A stretch of DNA of 64,000 nt, taken from the NCBI GenBank assembly GCA_016808115.1, contig JAEQBH010004111.1, positions 62,001 through 126,000 of the forward strand. The letters are read 5' to 3'. Below, piece by piece: positions 12,652 through 23,669 of the stretch; the first letter of the stretch is position 1, and each line of letters begins with the position of its first letter. A program made the translations under genes and the position numbers. Origin of the DNA: Tetrastigma voinierianum. Taxonomy: Eukaryota; Streptophyta; Magnoliopsida; Vitales; Vitaceae. Below the pieces are notes generated by a model that saw nothing but the letters and a program-made list of their open reading frames with translations, had not been told where the DNA came from and made no database searches.

Positions 12652-13983
12652 CGTAGGTATCTGTAATCAACAAAATTTATACCTAATAATTTCCTAACAA
12701 GTGTAGCATTGCTACTACGATAATGCTCTAGGATCGCCCACAGGATGGCTTTCTTCAGATAAATGACTTTGGCAATGAAGCTCAAATTGGTGAATTTATT
12801 TAGATGTTACGGTAAAACAAGGTTATGATGGTTGAAAAACTGAAAATAAAATAAGTTAAAAATGTAAAGAGAATTCCTCAAGTATTAGTCACTAAGCTTA
12901 GGTTCCTAGGGCAAATGAGGGTTTTCTGTCTTTTCGTGGTTTGGGGAGGATGACCTATAGTCATCTCCCGAACCGACCATTTAGCCTATAAAAAATCAAT
13001 TCGCATTAAATCTCTCCCGAAAAATGGCATTCACTGGCCATTAAAGCTCTAAATCATTGAAACATAAATCTCCTTGACTCTCATTCCAATGGCTCATAAG
13101 TGATAACTAACGAACATCACTGGATCTAGCAATAAGCATCCAATAAGCCCAAAGCCATACAAGTAATGACCATTCAAGGTGACTCAAGGATCAAAACCTA
13201 AAGTAAAAGGAAAGAACAAAGAATGGCAAAGTGGAATACCGCGTGGAAAACATGGAAACCTCCAATCATTTTAGATCCTTTGCACTAAATGTACCTCTTC
13301 AACTTCAAGGAGGAAAGGGTTCTAGCCACTCATCCTCTAAGTTGTCATACTCAGAGGGTGTTTGGCTAGTGAGAAAGGGAGAGACAATGAGGGAAAATGA
13401 GAAAAGCAGGAAAATGCTGAAAGCTTCCCTCTAAAAATCTATATAAAGTGAAAAGTCTCCTTACAATGTCTTATCTTGGGGCTTTTTATAGCCAAACCCC
13501 ATTACAAATTACCAAAATAACAAAGCAAACACTATTACAAAAAAAGGACAAATTGGGAAGAAATTCAAAAGGTAACAAAAAAACGAAAAGTCAAAAGCAA
13601 GCAGAAAAGCTCCACAAAGGGTAGGAAATCTCGCTTCGTTGTGCAATTCTCGCAGGCTGCGAAAATTCGCATCCCTACGAAATTTCGGAGGGGCTGGGAA
13701 TTGCGAAATTTTGCAACACTTGTGAAATCGCTTTCAGTATTACTACAACTCTCTCTTCAGCTTCTTCCTTTTCTACTCGATTCTAAATGATTTCTTCATG
13801 CTTGAGTTGAATCCCTATCTATGGTATAACAGCCTCAAAAACAAAACTTGCCATAACATTTGATTAGCAGCATTGCAAGGTCCTTAACATGCCAACTAGG
13901 TTAATTAGGCTTATTACTACGCAAAAAGTGCTCAAAATCGGTATTAATAAGGGTGTAAAATAGCATTATTTGGGTAGTAATCA
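12652..13983 (-). repeat. 5' LTR of X1
   Basis: Direct repeat partner of 5534-6799. Shared landmarks include AATCAACAAAATTTATACC at the left, GGGGCTTTTTATAGCC (minus-strand TATA box, 13480-13492), the TTTCG palindromic words at 13640-13735 and GGGTAGTAATCA at the right edge. The two LTRs differ by many substitutions and by very many small insertions and deletions. Confidence 0.85.
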
Positions 13984-15307
13984 CCAACCCATCAACTACC
14001 CGTGCCACCTAGAGTCGTACACGGCTCAAGATAAAGCATCATGTTAATCCCCCTGAAATATAACACAAATATCATCCAGTGTGTAAGCAAAGAATCATAA
14101 TGATCACACAATCAATGACTTACTCGACTGTACACGCCCACCCATCCTAAGGTTGATATCAAACTTCGACATGTCCATGACCCGTGTCCACAATGAGTAG
14201 AACTGAGATCTTTAGCTCAATAACTCCGACATATTTGATCAACACTCACCCTAGCTCCCAGGGGAGAACTCACACACAACGGCTTTTCCAAGGTTTCAAC
14301 CTCTAAGCCCAACTCTTTCACACATGATACAACAATGATTGAATGAGTTGCATCATAATCAAACAATACTCTTACTCATAAGCGAAAAAGTAGAAAAGTA
14401 CCTTGTATAACCAATTGATCTGCAAGCTTAGTCTGAGGTGTAACGATATAGACACGCCCTTAGGTCCCTGAAGTCCCGGCCTATGGGCTTACCCTCAACC
14501 TCGACCTATGCCTCGGCCCATCTGGCCTGTCTACGAAGTATTAGGTGCTTGTACAGCTCCCTAGGACTGCTATTAGTTCCCCTGTCCTATGCTAGGGTAA
14601 GGAGGAACAAACTGAGTATTTGCACGTCCCATTGATGACTAGGATCATGGTGTCCCATAACTTAGGATTCTAATTTGTAAACCGCCTCATGTCCAAGTTA
14701 GTGACAATGGAAACATGTCCCTTGCCCTAACTAGCTAGTAGCCCTCATGTGTCTCCCATCTTAGAATGACTGATCCAGGCCTTAGCCCTAATAGCCACGA
14801 CCCTGTTCCTGAAACCCTCATAAAGTAGAAGTCCTCTGCTTATTTTTCGAGCTAGAAGAAGAAGGTTTACTCCCTTTCCTCTTATCGTTAGCACCCTCAT
14901 CCCAGATGCTTCGTGTGTCATCCACTTCCCCCTCTATTGCCATAACTGTCTTGACCATCGAGTCCAAATATTGTAGAAAAAGTCCCACAATTTTACCCCG
15001 AACGGACAATTTCAGACCATCCTCAAACTTTCTCACTTTGGCCATGTCGGTGGCCACGTAATCATCAACAAAATAGTTTAACTCAGTGAACTTAACCACG
15101 TATCTGTTAATCGCCATCGCTCGCTTCAATTTATAAACTCCTGCTTTTTCTCGGCTGAAAGCAAATGTCAGAAATATTTACCCATGAAGATCTCCCATAA
15201 TCCTTCCCATGTCATTGCCTCTAAGTTCCTTGAGGTTTTGACCTAATCCCACATCACCCTCTAGGTGGAATACAACTAGCCTTATGATTCGTTTGTGCCA
15301 AGTAAGT
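13984..15307 (-). pseudogene. C1 gag and protease, broken
   Basis: Upstream half of the C1 polyprotein, separated from its RT by X1. On the minus strand, gag survives near 15225-15130 as a match to the capsid motif TWEE.xE.F and at 15129-14818 as NRYVVKFTELNYFVDDYVAT then MAKVRKFEDGLKLSVRGKIV. A decayed zinc knuckle (GTCFHC...LGH) lies near 14735-14700. The aspartic protease is recognisable near 14390-14340 as VLFDYDATHSII; the usual catalytic D-S/T-G is replaced by D-Y-D. AVYDSRWHG-type sequence near 14035-14000 matches C2 at 31865. It is not functional. Confidence 0.8.
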
Positions 15308-16578
15308 GTTCAGAATCAACAAAATTTATAACCTAGGATTCCTACTACTGATGTAGCAAAGCTACTACGCATAAGGGCTCTGTGGTCGAACACGGATGGG
15401 TTTTCTTCGTGGAGAGAAGAGTTACAAAGGCATTGAAAATGGTGTTTTCAGCCGGATTTATGTGGTGTGTGGAAACAAGGTGTGAATGGTTGAAAACTGA
15501 AATAACTCGATGTAAAGTTAAGAGAGAACCTCAAGTCTCTACACCGGGCTTAGGTTCTAAGTTAACCAACATGTACTCTGTCTTTATCCTCAAGGTCAGG
15601 GGAGCATGACATATAAATATTTCCCCGAACCCATCTTCATTTAGCTTTAAAACTGTGACCCTAAGAGTTTTCCCTCAGGAAAGATGGCATTTGATTAGCA
15701 TAAATGTCCCTAGTAGTGAAAACACATCTCAAAACACTACCCTACGATAACTAATGTGAGGCAATTGACCGGCCTCAGTATCTAGCGAAAAGTATCCACC
15801 GAACCCAAAAGTTTGCCAAATACATTAGGAGAGCATGCTTAAGAGATTTTAACCTAAGGTGAGAAGCAGGCACAAATACCCTTAAATACATACACACACA
15901 TGAGAACATGCAAATTTAAGCCTAAAACAACACTCCTGCTGGCCTTCCTTCAAGGATCGTGTTTAATGAGCATCCCTTGATTTATCATCATCAAGGGATG
16001 TTTAGCTACCAAGAAAATGCAAGAAAGCGATGGAGAAGAAGAGAAAATCACCACTGCCAGAGGGAAAGGAAGTCAGGCCCAATTTTTGATTGATCGATGG
16101 AATGCCAAAAGTTGATTTGATTACAAGCGCATCGAGCTTATATGAAACGCGATAAGGAAATTACAAAAGCGTGTTAGAACCAAAATTACATAAGGGCAAA
16201 CAGATAAAAACCACCAACAAGTGGATCAAAAAGCAAATAGTGAGCAAGACTCGCAAGTTGCGAATCAAGTAACTCATAAATTTCAGTTGCCAAATTTTGC
16301 AACCCCTAAAATTTCAATAGTTTGCTCCTCCCATCTTCAATAAATTTGCTCCGAATTTCCTTTAATTTGATCATGCATCTTCGAATACGGCTCAGGTTCA
16401 TCGTGTTTGAGTCAAATTGAAGAAATAGAAGGTATTCGACCTACAAAACTACTAAAATAGCTACAAAATGTGATCGCAGTGCCTGACCAATGTAACACCG
16501 AAGAGGTCGATTAAGACACAAAAGCGCATAAAACTCGCTATAAACAAGGCTCAATAATACCATTCGGGGTACTAATCA
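15308..16578 (-). repeat. Solo X-family LTR (X3) in C1 gag
   Basis: A single LTR of about 1.27 kb with the family termini (AGAATCAACAAAATTTATAA at the left, GGGTACTAATCA at the right, plus-strand view). No internal sequence or partner is adjacent, so it is probably the product of LTR-LTR recombination. It interrupts C1 gag at its N-terminal third. It has TCGCAAGTTGCGAAT palindromic words at about 16251-16265, the counterpart of the TTTCGCAG cluster in the other copies. Confidence 0.8.
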
Positions 16579-16690
16579 CACCTGATGCTGCTGACCCTTG
16601 TCACTGCGTACACCCTGAGTTGTGCAAGAGCAGCACACCCAGATCACCTCTCCCTCCATGCAAAGCAGTGGCAGAAACAACACTGAGAAC
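16579..16690. other. Short unassigned segment
   Basis: Lies between the solo LTR X3 and the Athila RT. It could be the N-terminal part of C1 gag on the minus strand (a Gln/Gly/Asp-rich reading with DKGQQH), but this is weak. Confidence 0.25.
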
Positions 16691-17450
16691 CAATATCATA
16701 TTGTAAGATCAAGAGAAACCACCTTCACCTATCCATTCGGGGACTTATACCTATGGGGAGAATGCCTGCCTCCGGCGAATGAACTTGCCACGCTCTAAAG
16801 ATGTATGTTCGCATTTTCAATGATATGGTGGAGTCGTATTATGAAGTATATGGATGATATCACCATATATGGGGGTACTTTGAGGATTACTTACCATAAC
16901 CTTGAAATCGTTTCGCATGCATTGAAAACACTTGGTGCTTAACTGAAAATGTCATTTACAGAATCGTGAACTGGCCCTAGGCATGTCATTCCATCAAGGA
17001 ATTTGAGGTCAATAAGGCCACCCTGTTATTTCTAAGCTTCCACCTCCCAATAGCTGTCAAGGTGCTCCTAACATGTCGCTTCACGCAGGTTTATCAAGGA
17101 CTTTCTCAAAATTGCAAAACCCCATGAGCTGTGAGTGGTGATGCAACACATCAACACAAAAAAAAAAAAAAAAAAAAAAAGGTAAAGCAAAAGATTCAAT
17201 TAATAAGACAGTGTCGCTACTGGGTGGCTCAAATATATCCACCATTACGTCGATAAGAGTCAATCAACTGGCACCCTTAAGAACGCAGATGCCATGGATT
17301 TTATATCAAAAATGGGCAGATAAAGATGAAACAGCATTCTACAAACATGATCAACTATTCATGAACCACGTGAAAGAACTGTGGATACGGTCTATGCCTG
17401 ATTGTAATTCCAGCCATCAGGAGGTCAATCATTATTATTTATGATACGAT
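16691..17450 (+). pseudogene. Athila-type reverse transcriptase/RNase H, broken
   Basis: Plus-strand remnant of Ty3/Athila pol. At 16725-16870 the readable pieces are TYPFG.L, a degraded MPASGE for the MPFGLCNAPATF motif, MYVRIFNDMVE, and an MDDI catalytic region with ITIYGGTFEDYL-like text. Then come LPPPNSCQG and the thumb AGLSRTFSKLQNP near 17085-17130. An A-run of about 22 bases at 17159-17180 and a large deletion follow, so the RT palm end and most of RNase H are lost. At 17261-17330 NADAMDFISKMG-like text is the decayed end of RNase H. Integrase follows in the right order. Confidence 0.7.
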
Positions 17451-18900
17451 CTCCACTTGAACTTAATCGCTAAGATGCTTAAGGCAATACTTATCAAGGG
17501 TTCTCCTACTCCAGAATTCAATCTCCGTGATCAGCACAAGAAAGGGTAGAGAATGGGAAGGGCTGATCATCTCTCCGTATCACCATAGTTTCGACTCACG
17601 GGCCCTCCCATTAATGATGAATTCCCTAAAGAGTCTCTACTTCTTGTAGAGAATGCCCCCTGTTATGCATACATCGCTAATTATTTAGCAACAGGGGAAA
17701 TCCCATATGAATGGAAAGCACAGGCCAACAAATACTTATTCGCCAAAATTCATTCTTATTATTGGGAGGTGTTCAAATACTGTGCAGACCAAATCATTAG
17801 GACGTGTGTGCCTGAAGGAGAACAATAAGGATTCTCAGTCACTGCCATGAAAATGCCTGTGGAGGTCATTTTGCTTCATAAAAGACTGCTATGAAGGTAT
17901 TGCAATTCGGTTTTTATTGGCCTTCCCTTTCAAAGATGTTTATGTTATGTATCGAAGTTGCAATCGATGCCAAAGACTCGGGAAGCTTTCTAGTCGAAAA
18001 ATAATGCCTTTAAACCGATTCTAAGAGTGTAATTTATTCAATGTTTGGGGGCATTGATTTACGGCCATTCCCTATGTCTTTCTAGTATTCGTACATCTTC
18101 AAAGCGGGGTTGATTATGTGTCCAAGTGGGTTGAGGCGATTCCTTGCAAAACCAATTATCACAGGGTGGTGCTTAAATTTCTAAAGGATAACGTCTTCTC
18201 CATATTTGGAGTGCCTAAAGCTGTAATCAGTGAGGGAGGTACCCACTTTTGAAACAAACCTTTTGAAACTCTCCTAGCTAAATATGGTGTGAAACACAAA
18301 GTGGCCACCCCTTACCATCCTCGGACCAGTGGGCAAGTTGAGTTAGCTAACAGGGAAATGAAGACAATCTTAATGAAAGTGGTTAATTCCAACAAAAAAG
18401 ATTGGTCCCTCGATCTTCCGACTCAATTCGGCTTACAGTGACGCCTTCAAGACTATTATCGATGTCCCCATCTCAGGCTCGCAAAGATGCCACCTCCCGA
18501 TAGAAATTGAATACAAGGCATGGCGGGTACCAAAAGCTAAACTCGACTGGGGAGACACTCAAGAGGTTTCGACCCTCAATGAGTTGGAAGAACTCTAGAA
18601 CGATGCCTACCTCAATTCAAGAATTGCGTAAGAAAAGTCTACGAAAATGGCATGACCAAATGATAGCTCGAAAAATTTTCCAACAAGGAGATCAAGTTTT
18701 GCTTTATGATTCAAAGCTCCACATCTTTTCGAGAAAACTCAAGTCGAGGTGGACTGGACCCTTCACAATTCATCAAGTTTATTCCAATAGGGCAGTGGAA
18801 ATCAAGAGTCTGAAGGACAATCGATGGCCATCACCTAAAGCCTTATGTAGTCCCCTTCACAACAGACAAGGAGGATCTCACCCTTTTTGAGCCTCTAAAT
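17451..18900 (+). pseudogene. Athila-type integrase, broken
   Basis: Plus-strand remnant. At 17515-17800 it reads EFNLRDQHKKG, then INDEFPKESLLLVENAPCYA and NYLATGEIPYEWKAQANKY. The zinc-binding region and core follow at 17800-18480 in shifting frames: CVPEGEQ, HENACGGHF-like and FCRSCNRCQRLGKLSS-like text, WVEAIPCKTN, GVPKAVISEGGTHF and KHKVATPYHPRTSGQVELAN. The second catalytic Asp reads Glu here (ISEGG for ISDGG). The C-terminal domain is open at 18507-18890: KKSLRKWHDQMIARK, LLYDSKLHIFSRKLKSRWTG, PFTIHQVY. Only small indels separate these pieces, so it is one decayed gene. Confidence 0.85.
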
Positions 18901-19177
18901 TCCTAAAAGCTGGTTTGGGTGGACCCAATCCTTCTGAGATTGCAAAGGATGTGCTAAAATCCTAAAGCGATTTCTAAGCCGTAGAAATTTCTCCGCAAAA
19001 TTTCGCGCGTCACCCATCGTCCGATATTCTACCGCCTCCATTCCCCAAGCCTGCGAATTCCAATACAGTGATCTTCCATCTCTCTAGTCCTTCGGATTCC
19101 TTGCCATTAAGTTTTTGATCCTCCATCTTCCTGACCTTTCACATCCCCATCCTCTATAAATAGACAAGCTCTCCTCA
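18901..19177 (+). other. Athila region downstream of integrase
   Basis: Noncoding. It has a TATA-like CTCTATAAATAG at about 19152-19163. I see no env-like ORF, which some Athila elements carry here. The block ends where the family G LTR begins. Confidence 0.4.
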
Positions 19178-20058
19178 GAATACCCTCAAAATTTACCCTA
19201 GTCAAGCTTTACATGTTTAGTATTTTGTAAGCATACTTGATCAAGCTTATAAGTTAAATGCAAAACCGAAATGAGACCTTAAAGTTACAAAACTTGAGGA
19301 CAATTTTTGTAATTTTGGTCCAAAAGGCTTAAAAGTCCTAATGTGAAAAGATTTGAGGCCAAAAGATAATAACAAAGAAATCAAATATAAATGGCCAAGA
19401 GTAGGAGGGCCAAAAGTAAATAAAGGAAATTAACCCAAAAATGGTTTTGTTGGAGGGCCAAACAAGGCCTAAAGGAGAATGGGATTTTAAAGACCAATTT
19501 GGTCTCAAATTGAGAAGAGAAGAGGAAGAGGAAGAAGAAGAAGGAGAGGAGATCAAGCCAAACAAAGCTCAATTAAGGTATGGATTCTATGATTTTTGGT
19601 ATGGAAACTCCTTTGAAGTATGGATTTATGGAATTCTAAGGCTTGGTTTTGTTAATAGCTTGTCTCCAAAAGCTAGGGTTTTGTTAGATTCATTCTAACC
19701 TTGACTTTTTGAAATGTGGTCGATCAAATCCCATATGGTACAAGATAAAACAGCAATCCTCTCCTTTAGGAGCGGATTCATGGTTAACAGAGAGTTTTCG
19801 AAAGTTGGGTTTAGAATAAACTCTAACTAAACATCATAAGTTTGTGTATGGGTCTTAACCTATTAGAATTGTTTTGGAAGGAATCTTGATATGTTCTTGG
19901 AAGAAAGATATGTATTGAGAGAAGAATTAAGAAAAATTGAGTTTACAAGAGACATATGAAGTGATCTTGAAGTGATTATGAGGTATATAAGTGATTGGGG
20001 ATCAAACATATGGAAAAATGGGAGAAAAACACCCATTCTGGGCATTCTCGGGTGTCTT

Positions 20059-20147
20059 CTACCGGTAGGACTTAAGTTCTACCGGTAGAACTTTGATTCT
20101 GGTCGATTTGTCAAGTCCTACCGGTAGGAGTTAAGTCCTACCGGTAG
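20059..20147. repeat. Four CTACCGGTAG palindromes
   Basis: The 10-bp perfect palindrome CTACCGGTAG occurs at 20059-20068, 20079-20088, 20118-20127 and 20138-20147, with spacing 20, 39, 20. Flanking GGACTTAAGT-like text makes two imperfect dyads. Copy B has TGGTACCGTACCA at about 59572-59586 in the same place, a different palindrome. Confidence 0.9.
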
Positions 20148-20929
20148 GACCGGTTCTGGTTTTCCAGTTTCAACCAGTTTTCGTATTTTGGCCATAACTT
20201 CCTCATTTCTATCCGATTTGGAGGATTCAAGTGGCGCAGAAATAGACTTCAAGGAGAACCAAACTTTAAGAGAAGGTATCTCCAAATTCTGACTCTAAGT
20301 GGTCGAAAAATCCACTAAAGTGAGGCTATGTGCCCACTCGCATCAGCTGATCAGCGAAACCGAGTTGTTTCGACGTATCTTGAGTTCCTAAGATTCAATT
20401 GGGTGATTCCAGTTGAATAGAACCCTTAATATCTTATCTTTTTAAATAAGTACAAGGACCTAGTGTCAAAATATGAAGTTAAGACCTCGAAAAATGAGTA
20501 ATTCAATATGTCCTCGGTAAAATCCAGAATGACTAGTTGGCATGAAAATGCCATAACTTGAGTTTGGATGATCCGATTTGAGTGATTCCAATTTCTGAGT
20601 AAAGATGATTTATAGAGGAACAGGAATATATGAAAGACATATGATCATATGACTACCTAGGACCAAAGAATGAATGAGTGGACGCCCGATTAGTGTCCTA
20701 AGACTCGATTAGTAATTTCTACATCCCGATTAGTGCTCCAAGACTCCGATTAGTACTCTGGCACTCCCCGACAAGTGCTACTAAGACTCCCGTTCAAGAC
20801 TTAAGATCTCCGTTGGTGCTATGGCACTTCAAAGATCGCATCGCACCTTCCTGATACTTATTGTACTACACGTCCTACTCATTTCTTATAATCGTCTAGT
20901 AATGTACGTACATATGATAAGACATCAAC

Positions 20930-23260
20930 AAAGATCTCAACGTACCTCTCAGATTCTGCTCGTAGTACCTACTACCCCGCATCCGTGATAAGCTCTACAG
21001 TACCTACGTACCCTGCCTCTCGATATTCGTAGTACCTACGGGTACCTCGTGATTCAGAGTAAGTCCTCAGAGTACCTACGTACCCTCGAACGGAATAAGT
21101 TTTGTAGTACCCACGTACCCTTCAGATTCGACAGTTCTCAGAGTACCTACGTACTCCCGAACTGGACAAGTTCCCTCGCTTTTTATCCGACCGTCCTCAG
21201 TATCTACGCGCAATTCTCAGATTCGACAAGTCATCCGATCCGCTCAGAAGGTCTACCGTACTCCCCAGATCCGATAAGTCCCGCACCAATAAGTTCGCCC
21301 CGCATCTCGACTGCTCAAGTAGCACTCTACGTACTCCCAGATCCGGGTCAAGGTCCGTAGGTACCTACTTCGTACCCTCGTATTTGAATACCTCAGAAAA
21401 TTTACCGTACTCCTCGTATCCGGGAATGTTCGGGCACTCCACTTCGGCACTCCGTATTTAATTAAGTTCTGCTCGCTCTTCTAATTTAGTTCCCCGTAGT
21501 ACCCATGGTACTCCCTCGCTCGAATAAGTCCTCGACCGTTAAGTTCAGAGTACCTAAGGGTACCCCAGATTGACAGTCCCAGAGGGTACCTACGTACTCA
21601 TGTATCCTCGAATAAATTCCCCGCTCGTGATTGACTGCTATGCAAGACTCCACGGCACTCTCGTATCCGATAAGTTCTCTTCTCAGATCCGGGATGAAGT
21701 TCCAGAATACCTATGGGTACCCGTCTCGATTAACTCCCGTCTCAGATAAGTTATGCAGTACCTACTCGGCACTCCAAAGATTCGAATAAGTTCCGCTTCG
21801 ATTAACCTCAGATCCGAATATGTCCCGTCTTTGATTTAGTCTGCAGAGGGTACCTACTTACTCCCGTATCCGGTGCAAGTTCCGTCCCGAACTGAGATTA
21901 AGCCCTCGCAGTACCTACTTACCCCCGTATCCGAAAATGTTCCGTAGTACCTACGTACTCCCGTATTTAATTAAGTTCGTTCGTCCTCCGGTTAAGTTCT
22001 GGTTTGTCTCGGGTTAAGTTCGTAGGTACCTACTTCAAAATTTCGCATCATAAGTCCCAGAGGTACCTACTCTGCACTCTGGCTTCGATTAAGTCCCGCC
22101 GCCTTGATCCCGGGTTTCCTGCAAGACCTACTCTGCACCAGATCCGGGACCAGCCCCGCAGCGACCCACGGCAATCCCAGCATCCGATAAGTTCCGCTCT
22201 CAGATCCTGGATTCGCCCGCCGCAGCACCTACGGTACTCCCCAGATCCGATAAGGCCTCGCTCAGATCCGGATATGTTCCAGCACTCCACGGTACCCGTA
22301 TCCGATAAGCCCCGTCAGATCCGATATGTTCCCGCAGCACCTACGTACCCCAGATCCGATAGTTCCGCTCAGATCCGACTCGCCTCGCAGCACTACGCAC
22401 CTCTCGTGATCCGATAAGTTCCGGCCAGTCAGATCCGACCGCTCGCAAAGACTCACTTCGCAATTCCCGCAGATCCGATAAGTCTCGCTCAGATCCGATC
22501 CGGTTTCCGCAGCGACTCCACGCGTACCAGATCCGAGCGTTCCGCTCAGACCGGATCCGCTCGCAAGACCTACGCGTACTCAGATCCGATAAGTCCCGCA
22601 TCCGAATAAGTTCGCCCCGTTCTCGACTGCTCTAGCAACCCATGGGTACTCCTCGCCGTTTAAGTTCCACCAGATTCTGATTCGTTCAGTACCTACTTAC
22701 TTCAGATTCGATGTCTTCAGATTCAATAAGTCCCGTGAGTGCGACTCACGCGTACTCCCAGATTCGCTAAGTCCCGTATCCGAATAAGTTCTCGGCCCCG
22801 CTCGACCGCTCAGAGTACCACGTACTCCCGCTTTGTTTAAGCTCCGTCCTCGATCTCGACCGTTTCAGAAGACCTACGGGTACCTCAGACCACAAGTCCT
22901 CGTGATTCGAATAAGTCCCGCAGCACTCTACGTACCCCGTGACTGCTAAGTCCCGATCTCGGTCAAGTTCGTCCCGTCGACCGCTTCGTAGGTACCGACG
23001 TACCCGCTTTGCTTGCCCCCCCCATTCAGATCCGACCGTTTCAGAATTTACGGTACTCCCGTATCTCGACAAGTCCAAGATTCAATAAGTCCCGTAGTAC
23101 CTACGTACTCCCGCATTCGCAAAATAAGTATAAGTCCAAAGAGGTACCTAAGGGGGTACCTCGTATCCGAAAGACCAAGATGCTTTTGTAGTACTTACAA
23201 GTACTGTGATAAGAATGAGTTCTCAGAATTCCTACTGAGTCCCGAATAAATATAAGTTCG
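20930..23260. repeat. Palindrome-based tandem array in LTR copy A
   Basis: About 2.3 kb of degenerate units of roughly 30-65 bp. A typical unit is AGTACCTACGTACTCC followed by CGTATCCGATAAGTTCCG or CAGATCCGATAAGTCCCG. The core GTACCTACGGGTAC is a near palindrome with many GGTACC and GTAC sites. Units vary greatly in length. Upstream, 20680-20860 holds a second, shorter tandem type (CCCGATTAGTGCTCCAAGACT). The ORFs in this block are repeat artefacts. Confidence 0.85.
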
Positions 23261-23669
23261 TTATGAGCAGCTGCTTATATAAGTCCATGATATGAATGCA
23301 TGAAATTTCGATATCCGTTATGGTTATACACTTATTATAATCAGGTATACGCACAGAGCTCAGATAAGAAATGTTTCCCCACTAAGCAGAAAGCTTAGCA
23401 CGGGTTTTTAATCCGTGTAGGTATTGTGGAGAAGACATCAAGAACATCCGCATACAACCAAGCCAACACACTTGTAAGGGTTCACTACACGAGGTTCCGT
23501 GCTCCTGCTCAGACAGTAAGCAAAGTTTTGTATTTGTAAATGGACCCGCTATATGCATATAATATTTCGACTTATAAGATGTGGGCTATACCCACTGTGT
23601 GCCACTGCTTTTAAAAAAAAAAAAAGTCCTACCCTAAGTCTCGCTGGCCCAGAAACTCCAGGTGTGACA

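Larger units (their letters stand above)
5534..13983 (-). mobile_element. Nested LTR retrotransposon X1 (Athila/Tat-like)
   Basis: Complete outline of a Ty3-type retrotransposon inserted in the C1 pol gene. Two direct repeats of about 1.3 kb (5534-6799 and about 12652-13983) are its LTRs. The polypurine tract lies at 6800-6810 and the primer-binding region at 12611-12639, so transcription would run right to left. The internal part keeps only gag fragments and a weak ORF remnant. I find no reverse transcriptase or integrase, so it is either a non-autonomous member or has lost pol. The interior also holds another LTR-like insertion. I could not find a clean 5-bp target duplication at its ends. 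Confidence 0.8.
19178..23669 (+). repeat. Family G LTR, copy A (4.5 kb)
   Basis: A very long LTR, homologous in order to 58613-63888. Shared landmarks: an AGAGGAAGAGGAAGA-type purine tract (19515-19552 against 58960-59060), TATGGATTCTATGATTTTTG-like text, CATAACTTCCTCATTTCTATCCGATTTG, ATGAATGAGTGGA (20670) and TTAGCACGGGTTTTTAATCC near the 3' end. It ends GGTGTGACA at 23669. The 5' end is eroded: TGTAACATCTCG of copy B is not recognisable. No internal coding region follows, since X2 sequence starts at once, so it is a solo or truncated LTR. It carries two repeat systems, listed separately. Confidence 0.75.

Noticed and set aside
18900..19177. Env-like ORF of Athila
   Set aside because: The space is too short and no signal peptide or membrane segment is visible.
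19338..19572. Ser/Phe-rich minus-strand ORFs
   Set aside because: They arise from the purine tract GAAGAGGAAGAGG in the family G LTR.
22004..22601. Overlapping ORFs of 60-137 codons on both strands
   Set aside because: They are readings of the GTACCTACG/GATCCGATAAG tandem array, rich in Arg/Ser/Pro by repetition, with no domain.
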